Source: Cladocopium goreaui
Taxonomy: Eukaryota > Sar > Dinophyceae > Suessiales > Symbiodiniaceae
Assembly (NCBI GenBank): GCA_947184155.2
Contig: CAMXCT020006641.1
Span: forward strand, 97,501 to 161,500
DNA: 64,000 bases
Direction: 5' to 3'
Shown one piece after another: positions 1 through 9,200 of the stretch. Within the stretch, counting starts at the first letter, position 1. Each line of letters opens with the position of its first letter. The position numbers and the translations under genes were made by a program. Under the pieces are notes generated by a model. The model saw only the letters and a list, made by a program, of their open reading frames with translations, was not told the origin of the DNA and made no database searches.

Positions 1-2430
1 ATGACGTTAAGCAAATTCTGCTTTGGGATAGCCAAAAATTCTGAAAAACAATGTATGCATAAAGCAATTAATTGATTTAAAATCAGACATGTTCATTATT
101 CGTCCTTATTTTTTCCTTCTTTTTCTCCATTTGTCATTATTTTTCATTCTTTTTTCCCCTTCTTTTTCTCTATTCTATGTTTCTTCATTATTTGTTTCCT
201 TCTGTTTCTTTATTTGTCATTATGTGTTTCCTTTTTTTCTCTATGCTTCATTATTTTTCACTAGTTGTCCTTCTTTTCTTTCTTTCCCTAATTTTCAATA
301 TGTGTTCTTTTTTTTCCTTAATTTGTCATTATTTTTCATTATTTTCCATGATTTTTTATTATGTGGTTCCTTCTTTTTCTCTATGTTTTATTATTTTTCA
401 ATATCGTTTTCCTTGTTTTTCTTGTTTCATTAATTTTCAATATGTGTTCCTTCTTTTTCCCTAATTTGTCATTATTTTTCATTATTGTCCATGGTTATTT
501 ATTATTTGGTTCCTTCTTTTTCTCTATTTTTCATTATTTTTCATTATTTGTTTCCTTCTTTTTCTCTATTTTTGATTAGTTGTGTCCTTCTTTTGCTCTA
601 TTTTTCGTTATTTTTCATTTTGTTTATTCTGTTTCTTTATGCTTCATTATTTTTCATTATTTGTTTCATTATGTTTATGTATTTTTCATTATGCTTCTCA
701 TTTTTTCATTGTTTTTCAGATCTTTCTTGTTCTTAATTTTTCATGTTTGTTCATTATGTTTCTCTATCTTTCATTTTTTTTCATTATTTGTTTCCTTCTA
801 TTTCTCTATGTTTCATTATTTTTCATTATTTCTTTCCTTTTTTCCGATTTGTCTTTATTTTTCATTATTTGGTTTCCTTCTTTTTCGCAAATTTCTCATT
901 GAATTTCATTATTTTTCATTATTTGTTTCCTTCTTTTTCTCTATTGTTCATATGTGTTCCCTTCTTTTTCTCCATTTTTCATTATTTTTCATTATGTGTT
1001 TCCTTCTTTTCCTCTATTGTTCATTATTTTGTGTTCCTTCTTTTTCTCTCTTTTTCATTAGTTTTCATTGCGTGGTTCCTTCTTTTTTTTATTGTTCATG
1101 ATGCTTTCCATTATTTTTCTCTATTTTTCACTAGTTTTCATTATGTCTTTCCTTCTTTTCGTCTATTGTTCACTATTGTTTTCCTCCTTTTTCTCTATTT
1201 TTTTATTTTTCATGGTGTTCCTTATTTTTCTCTATTGTTCATTGTTTTTTCTTCTTGTTCTCTATTTTTCATTATTTCTCATTGTTTTTCAATATTTGTC
1301 ATTAATTATATTTCAATATTTTTTATTTTTTCTGTATTTTTCATTAGTTTTTCATTTGTTGTTTTTCATTGTTGTTCATGTTGTTTTCCTTCTTTCTCTC
1401 TATTTTTCGTTGTGTTTTCCTCGGTTTCTCTATTGTTCATTATTTTGCCTTGTTTTTTCACTGTTTGTTTCATTGTTGTTCATTATATTTCATTGTTTTT
1501 CATTGACTTTTCATTGTTGTTCATCATGTTCCATTTCTTTTGTAATTGTTGTTTCTCTATTGTTCACTTTTTTCATTGTTTTATCATGTGTTTTCATTAT
1601 TGTTCATTGTGTCTTCATGTTTTTCTCAAATCTATGTTTCATTGTTTTTTCATTGTTGCTTTCATTGGTTTGCATTATTGTTCATTGTTTGTGTTCATTG
1701 TTTGTGTTCATTGTTTTTTTTACAGTTTTCATTATGTTCATTGTTTTTCATTGTTGTTTTCATTGTTTTAATTATGTTTATATGTTGCTATTTTTCATTA
1801 TGCTTCACTGTTTTTCATTGTTTTTTCATTGATGCTAACTATGTTTCAGTGTGGTTTCATGGTTTTCCTCTATTTGTTCATTATGTTTCATAAATTGGTC
1901 ATTGTTGTTTTCATTGTTTTCATGATTTTTCATTGTTTGTTCCCTTGTTTTTCTTCATTTTTCATTACTGGTCTTTTTTCATTGGTGTTCATTATTTTCC
2001 ATTGTTTTTCATTGGTGTTCATTGTTTTTCATTATTTTTCATTGTTTGTTTTCATTGTTTTTCATTGGTGTTTTCATTGTTTTTCATTATTGGTTTCCTT
2101 GTTTCTCTGTATTATTCATTAGCTTTCATTGTTTTTTTTCCATTTGTTGCTTCATTGTTTTTCATTATGATCATTGTTTTTTCATTGTTTCTTCTCTATT
2201 TGCTAAGTATGTGTCATTGTTTTCATTGTTTTTTCATTGTTTTTCATTGTTGTTCATTGTTTTTCATTATGTCTCAATGTTTTTTCATTGTTTTTAATTA
2301 TGTTCATTGTTTTTTCATGTTTTCTCTCTTTTTCGTGTTCATTGCTTTTTCCAGATTGTTCATTGTTTTTCATTCTTGTGTTCATTGTTTTTCATTATTT
2401 TTCATTGTTTTTCTTTGATGAGGCTCAACA
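1..2430. repeat. Degenerate T-rich tandem repeat
   Basis: About 2.4 kb of short imperfect units built on TTTTTCATT. In the left part the longer unit is roughly TTCCTTCTTTTTCTCTA followed by one or two TTTTTCATTA; from about 1200 rightward the units change to TTTTTCATTG. Open frames here encode only Phe/Ser/Leu/Ile-rich low complexity in all three forward frames, as expected of the repeat, so I call no gene. The gradual change of unit along the array suggests expansion by slippage or unequal exchange. Confidence 0.9.
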
Positions 2431-2432
2431 AT

Positions 2433-2448
2433 ACGAAAACGGACAAGA
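2433..2448. repeat. Left arm of a possible terminal inverted repeat
   Basis: GGACAAGATAGAATAT lies here and its exact reverse complement lies at 21776-21791. Removing the 18.9-kb LTR element between them leaves about 440 bp, the size of a small non-autonomous DNA element. No convincing target duplication is visible outside the arms, so this is only a candidate. Confidence 0.4.
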
Positions 2449-2555
2449 TAGAATATTTTCGAGATCCTGGCGCGACATGGCTCCAAATTATCTACTTGGA
2501 AGCTTTCCATTGTGTGGAAATGCTTGTGTGTTGATTTTCAAAATATGTATATATA

Positions 2556-2560
2556 TTTTA
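2556..2560. other. Target site duplication, left copy (TTTTA)
   Basis: TTTTA directly abuts the terminal TG of the left LTR and is repeated at 21477-21481 after the terminal CA of the right LTR. Five-base duplications are typical of Copia-type integrases. The empty site would be a TA-rich microsatellite. Confidence 0.85.
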
Positions 2561-2758
2561 TGTGAACAATTTTATCCTTGTTCTGGATGTGGCTATTGAA
2601 TTGCAATACCTGTTATGCTGGTAGTTCCGGACAGCTTTACAGCATGGCGTGCAGAGATCGGACTTTTTCCTCACGCAGGGACTTGAGCCATAACGGCGTT
2701 CCAATGTGCAATGATACATGCACATGATACATGTCCTAGCGCTCAGTTCCCTTTGACA
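2561..2758 (-). repeat. 3' LTR (left end)
   Basis: 198 bp from TGTGAACAAT to CTTTGACA, matching 21279-21476 with one T/C difference near 2668. Very short for an 18.9-kb element. It contains an internal near-duplication around GATACATG. Confidence 0.93.
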
Positions 2759-2764
2759 CCCCCC
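2759..2764 (-). other. Polypurine tract of the Copia-like element
   Basis: Read on the minus strand, a run of six G directly abuts the 3' LTR, preceded by GGGCAT. This is the expected position and composition for the primer of plus-strand cDNA synthesis. Confidence 0.7.
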
Positions 2765-3252
2765 ATGCCCGTGGTACCTTCGGACCACGGACACGAGAGA
2801 GGGAACTTTGAATTAGAATGGTTCTGCTACTTGAATTACGCCTATTTACATAAAACGTGCCATTCGGCTCCCCCTTCCCATATACCCGACGGGAATAATG
2901 GTTCCGGGTTCGCCTACTCTATGGCTGTCGATGCATTGGCGCCTCTTCAAGCTGTACATCGTGAATTATTGCTAGCTAACATCTACTTTTCTACGTTGGC
3001 TAGGCATGCCACTCACCCGACGGGAGAAATGGACCGCTTCGCTACCAAAGATTTACAATGCTAACTAACGAATTCACGTGCACTGTGCAGAATTCCGTGC
3101 AGATTGGGAATATTGAAAATCTCGGACCTAAGCGAATTAGTCTACTGCCTCGCTCAGAGTCCACTCAGTTGGTCTTTTCCTGATCATCTGTTCACAAAGA
3201 CGATACACATCTTATAGCCCAGTGATCATTTGGATGGACAGAGGTAGTTGGT
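2765..3252 (-). other. 3' untranslated region of the Copia-like element
   Basis: Between the stop of ORF4 and the polypurine tract there is no long frame on the minus strand. It holds two copies of the box CCCGACGGGA (2885-2894 and 3016-3025), also present at 15023-15032 and 21243-21252 in the same element. Otherwise I see nothing in it. Confidence 0.6.
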
Positions 3253-6200
3253 CTACTGCTCACGGCGGACTTTCTTCCATTGAGGTGTTGTTGGGGATTT
3301 CTCCCAACCTGCCGCACGTTTTGGAGCAGCTTTCGGCGATGAAGGCTTCGCAGGTGGTGCTTTAGATGGTTCATGGGACCTCGGCATAGCCTTAGCCTTT
3401 GGTGCACTGGTCGATGAGGATGATGCTGAACCAGTGCCTTCAGGTTTCTGTGAAGGCTGTGCCGATGATTTGGCTTTCGCGTCTGCCGTGGCGCGCCTGG
3501 CGCCGGCACTATCCCCGACCGCTTTGAATACCTCACTTACCACTTCGTCCCCCAAGTTCGGAGCCATCTTCATTTTCATCTCGGACTTTCCCCTCTGCGC
3601 CTCGGCCTCAGCCAGTTGAATAGCATAAGCCATCTTGCTGACAAAGTTTTGAGGTAATGGAATGCCGCATTGTTGGGCAGCAAAGAGTAGTTCCACCCTT
3701 TGTTCCTTTTCTCTCAGACTCAGATATACCGAGAAAGCGGGGAGTTCAATGCAGTTGGGGAAGCCGTGGCTCCCGGAACGAAAGAAGGTATATGATTCAT
3801 GTTCTGGAAAGGTTCCTTTTAGCAGTCGTCGGAGAAAGTTGCTGATGGTCACTCTCATCTCCTGTTTCCCCTGTGCATCAGCCTGCATCCTATTCATTGG
3901 CATGAGGAAACCTAAGGACTCGGGAGTGTACCCGGCACATACCAGAAACTCCATCATCTTTTCGTAAACCTCTAAAGTTTTGATGACAGGCATCATCATG
4001 TTTCTTGGTCGTCCAGAGTACATCTTCTCTCCCTCTGGCCATGAGTTCTTCTTCCCTTTCTCCTGAAAGAGTTCGTCCAATTCCAGCTCCGTCGGTCGCT
4101 TGAGGTTGCCATCCTGGTCTTCGCCTGTGTAAGGGCAGAAGTCGTCCAGGTCCAGCCGGACTCGCTTGGTTTCCGTCATCAGCGCATAGTATTCCTCTGG
4201 GGTCGGAGTGACTCTCTGTTTGTAGTAGAGTCTGAACATTGCGATGATCTTTGACATCACGGCATTGTCGTACAAGTGAGCCGCGGCCTCGGAGACATCA
4301 TTGTTGACAAGTCCGTCTCCTGGCAAACCCTTGCTTCCGCACTCAAGATTCTTGGTCCATGCTGGTAGTTTGGAGGAAGGTTCATTTTCAGGTTCGACGT
4401 CCATCTCATCATCGTCTTCTTCTTCAACGATTTCGTCGTCTTCCTGTTGAGTTTCCTCCTCCTGATCCATTTCTTCATCATCGCCTTCGTTGTAGTCGAC
4501 CTCGTCAGGGTTGAAGCCATAGTCGTTGGATTCAGATACGTTTTCTTGTGCTTGATGGACCGTATCCTTGAACAACGATTCTTCTTGTCGACGAACCTCT
4601 TCATCGAGCTCTTTCTTTGTGGCCTCATCTTCATCGTCTTCAGGAGCTTGTAGCCGATATGGTCGAATTCCACAGCTTTCAAGTTCTGTCCAACAAACTA
4701 GACACACTGCTAACTTCGTCGGCGTCTCATTGAGGCAATGAGGACAATGACGGCAACCTGAAGTTTGCACCCTTTTGCGTTCGACTATGTAGTCAATCAG
4801 CTTGATGCGGGCCAGGTATTGCTCTTGTCCGCCAGGCTCAATGAGGTTGTTCCTGAATTGGTGGACGATGTTCATGGCATCCATGGTGATCTCGTCATAC
4901 GGTTGGTCTTCGGCGTCGATGCATTGACTTGCGACCCTCAGGATGGACTCCTTGGTGGCTACAGTTCTTGATTTGACAGTGCCAGACCGGACTACCTGGT
5001 CGTCGCCCGACGGAACGAACAACCGGAGCCATGTCTTGTTGTATTGATCCTTGGGATCCTGAATCCATCCTCCTTTGATCGCTGAGAACGGGATGATCTT
5101 TGGTGAAACGATCTGTCCCGAGTCAGTCAATCGACCGCCATACTCCACCATCAAGGTCTCGGTCGGGATGAATAGGCAGATATAGTCCCCCTTTCGCGTA
5201 TCAACGCTCTTCGTGATGGTCCATGATCTATGATCCCATGGCACATACGGGTTGAAGAACGTGAACATCCGATGACCTTCTCCAAGACCTCCTGGAATTA
5301 ACCCTTGCCTCCAAATGCTTCGGAGGTTGGTCTTCTTTGTGATGTGGAAGCAGACCGGTAATGACATGATGGTGTTGGGTGCGATTGGATGCGAAAGCAA
5401 CGATGACAGCAATGAGACGTCATCTCTGGAAGATCCTTCCTTGTGCCCCGTTGGAGCGCGGACTGCCACTGGATATAGCAGTAGCCCTTCGTCGGGAATG
5501 TGCGTGTCCGCATCGACTTTGTTGTCAATGCACGTCAGGCTGCTGCGATCAATGTCCTTGTTGATCCCGAACGCCAAGACTTGTTCACGCACACGACGTC
5601 CATATCGAGCACAGTGGAACATGATCTTGAACAGCAATGTCATGCGATAGTTCGCCTCATTGACATTCCATGCACTTTGATCATTTGCTCTTCCTTTGGG
5701 GGCGAGGAAGACGTGTGGCCAGCGTGCGTGCTCATGTCTCCAGATGGACTCACATTTGAGCACTTCCTCGATGGGCACCCAGCCGGCGTCATCACAGAAC
5801 AGACTCTGTGATTCTGATACCTTCCCCACATTGTGACGTAGAATCCTGTTCAGTGAGGTACTCACCTTGTCCTCATAGCTGTCGAGTCGGTTGCCAGTTT
5901 CGAAGCGATAGTTGGCCGCGTACTCCACACCGCCAAAGTAAAAGCAGTTGAAGAAATGGGCTCCCGTTGTAGGGATGATTTTCAAGAAACCATCTTGCGG
6001 CGCCTCGATTCGTTTGTAGAAGGGTTTTCTGATGTTGTTGTCAGAGTAGCTTGCAAGGAATTCTGGCACTGACCAAGTGTCACCTCCTCCTCTGACAATA
6101 GCATCTCGAATCACTTCGTTGAGATCAACGACATTCTGTGGTCCCAGCTTTGTGACATCACGCCCTTCAATGCAGAACCTACCATACTCATCGAGGTCTC

Positions 6201-9200
6201 CGACTTCGGACATAGTCCTGATGCTGTCGTACCACTGGTGTTCACTAAACCTCGGTTTTGTAGGTTCATCCGTTTGCCCCGACCCTTCAGTAGCACCTGA
6301 TCCGTCCTTTTTGTGCTCAGGAGGTTCCATATCGACATCATCAGATGTGGGACTATCAGCCTCGAGCGACGCTCGGACGGCCTTTAGCACCTTTCTGACT
6401 TCATCCTTCTTCTCATGTTCACATTCAAGGTGACCATGTTTGGTGCTACCACAGTACAAACACACATTGACATCCTCAGAGACGGTGAAGAGTTTTCCCA
6501 ACGCATCCAATAGCTGTTGTTTTCCGGAAATCTCTGAGTCCCTGACTACATCAGTGGGGTCATTTGCTGGCTCATCAGCTTCCTCCTCCCCAGGGTGAGC
6601 CGACGACTCGTCACCTGGCTTGGCATCGGCATCAGCGCCCATGCTGGCGTCATCCCCTGTGATGTTGTGCTTTCTTCGATACTGAGAGAATACCTGATCT
6701 TTCTCCCACTCTGTGAGGCAGCAGAAGTTGGCCAGCGATTCATATCCGGGGATTGCGTGGATGATCTTCATGACTCTTTCGGCTTCTGCAGTCTGCAGGG
6801 TGCAGTCGAATGATCCCCGTCTCTTGTCATTGATGGTGCTTGTAGTTCTGGAGGTCGATGTGAATTGGGCCAATGCCTTTTCCAATCCGTTGAGGTACTC
6901 AGCAGGATCAACGCTGGCATTGAAAACATTCACAACTCCTTTGGCCATATTTGCCACATCCAAGACACCAAGCCAAAACTCGATGATATCCCCAGTTTTC
7001 TCGGCTGATGCACGGGAGAATCCAAAGATCTCGTTCCTTTCCTTCACCTCAGGAACAGCGACCTTCTCGAAGAAGTCCTTGTACGCGACATTTCCGCAAT
7101 CTTTCGTGACCCTGTAAACCAGGAGCCACTTCTTCGCGACTTCATCATAAATTCTTTCGCGATAGATGCTGAATTGTTTGCCGCGTCCATTCCGGAAGAT
7201 TTCCAGAGCTTGTCTCTTCGATACTCTGACTCCCCCCATGTGCGATAGAGACTTCATCAAGTGCTCCCCATACGTCAATAAGGCATTTGAAATCAACGAC
7301 GATGCCGTAAACGTAAGCCATGTCTGAAATCCTTGATTGATGTCAACAATGTCGACACCAAGATCCTCAAATGCGACCTTCAATCTGGCCGCCAGGAGTA
7401 AGACGGATTTCCTGGCCTCCAATGTGGGAGCGGAGCGCTTGTAGTGGTCTTGGGTGTTGGCGGAGCAGTTGATGCAATGGGTCGGTTTCACCTGGCATGT
7501 CTCGATCTCATCCATCGTCACCGCATTTCTGCAGCATCCGCACAAGATGTCGGAGCTCTCCTTGTCGATGGTAAACCACATGCATCGATCTGAAACAACT
7601 GGTTCCAGTTCATGAGTGCCGACCACTGGTTCAACCCATCGGGTCTTAAACCTCTTGTCCTTTGTGAACCTGTTGACGGCGGTTCCAGGGCCTCGTTGGA
7701 AGATGGTTGTGTCATCGTTCGCATAGTCACCTGGGGTCATCTCGCCACTTGCGATTTTGAATGCCTCAGTTGGCCCAGTCATGTCCTCCAACACTTTTGT
7801 GTTGATGCCGGATTCATCAGGTTTGAATGCTCCTTCATTGAGTACGGATACATACTCCCTGTTTGTGGCACACATGAGGAAAACTCTTTGGCGAAATAGG
7901 TTCTTCTCGATGACAGACCAAATTGCAGTCTTTCCCAAGGTCCCCTTTTTGGTCGTGTTCAATATTGGATACTGTTTTCCGAATTGGGAATACATCGACC
8001 GCCACATTCTCTGGTCAGATGTCACTAAGATCCCTTGGAGCCTCATCTTCTCGATCAGCTCAACTGCGATTCTTGACGTGACGGAGTCCATACCGTTGAA
8101 CATGGAGTCGTTGTTGATGGCGACCATCAAGGGTCGGGATGTGACTTGATCAAGGTCGATCACCCCCTTGACAAACTGATTCTTGAAATCATTCTCAAGC
8201 ATTACACAGTGGGGTGGCTTTTGTTCATGGAGGAACTGCAATGATAACCAAAGATGAACCGTTATCTGGCCATCATCAACGGCATCCGTGCTGAGCTTGA
8301 CCTTGTCAAGCGTGTCGAGGAATTGTTGGAGTGGTCGTTCTGATTCAGAATCATGGATCTTGAAGACTTCAACACTCTCCCATCCCATGTCAGCTAACCC
8401 CATTTGGATGCCATGCGTCCCACTTTGGGTTCCCACGCGGAACATCAGATCGGTGATAAGGATGGTCGTCCCAGCCCTGAAGTCACCTGCCAACATGTCA
8501 ACCTCCCTTGGACCGCTCGGTGCTTCGATGATCCTGCATGCAAGCGGGTTCGTGATCATCTTCTTGATTCGGCCCAATTCGGACTGGTTGGCGACGTTCA
8601 CGTCATGGTGCCCGAGCATCATCAGCATTCCTGCCGTTGACAGGTAGCATCCAGTCCGCGTCAACATGTACTTGCGGACGATGTGGCTGTAGCACCTAAG
8701 CCAATCCTTCTCAGAGATGGTGGATGCTGTATCCTCAGTCACGACCCCCGGATTGCAAACTCCGAAGACCATGCAGGCGTATGCGGTCACTCTCCTCAAA
8801 TACTGTGCCCAAGGTGCTGATCCCGATGTGCTGGCAGCTTGAGCTGCGGGGCCTTGGATGATTGATAACAGAAAGTGATCCCGCTCGTCCATCCAAGCAG
8901 ACGTGATGAACTCTGAATTCCTTTGATCGGGCATCGAGGATGTCCTAAAAAGATACCCATTTGGTACCCGAGGAATTACCCAGTCCTTTCTTGCGGGAGG
9001 TGTCGACGGCCTTGCCTTCGATGGTGGAGCCTTCGGTGGTGGCGCGCTCCCAGCTGCAGAGCTGTAACCATCGCGTCCACCGGCGGTGGAACTGCTAGGC
9101 CCAGTCTGTTGTTGTTGCTGTTGTGCCCGCTGTGCATCGGCTTCCCTTTGTTGCTTGTCGTTCATCATTCTGATAGGTGAGGGATCCCAACCTGGATGAT

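Noticed and set aside
89..2599. Many overlapping forward frames of 70-340 codons
   Set aside because: All encode Phe/Ser/Leu low complexity dictated by the T-rich repeat, in all three frames at once.
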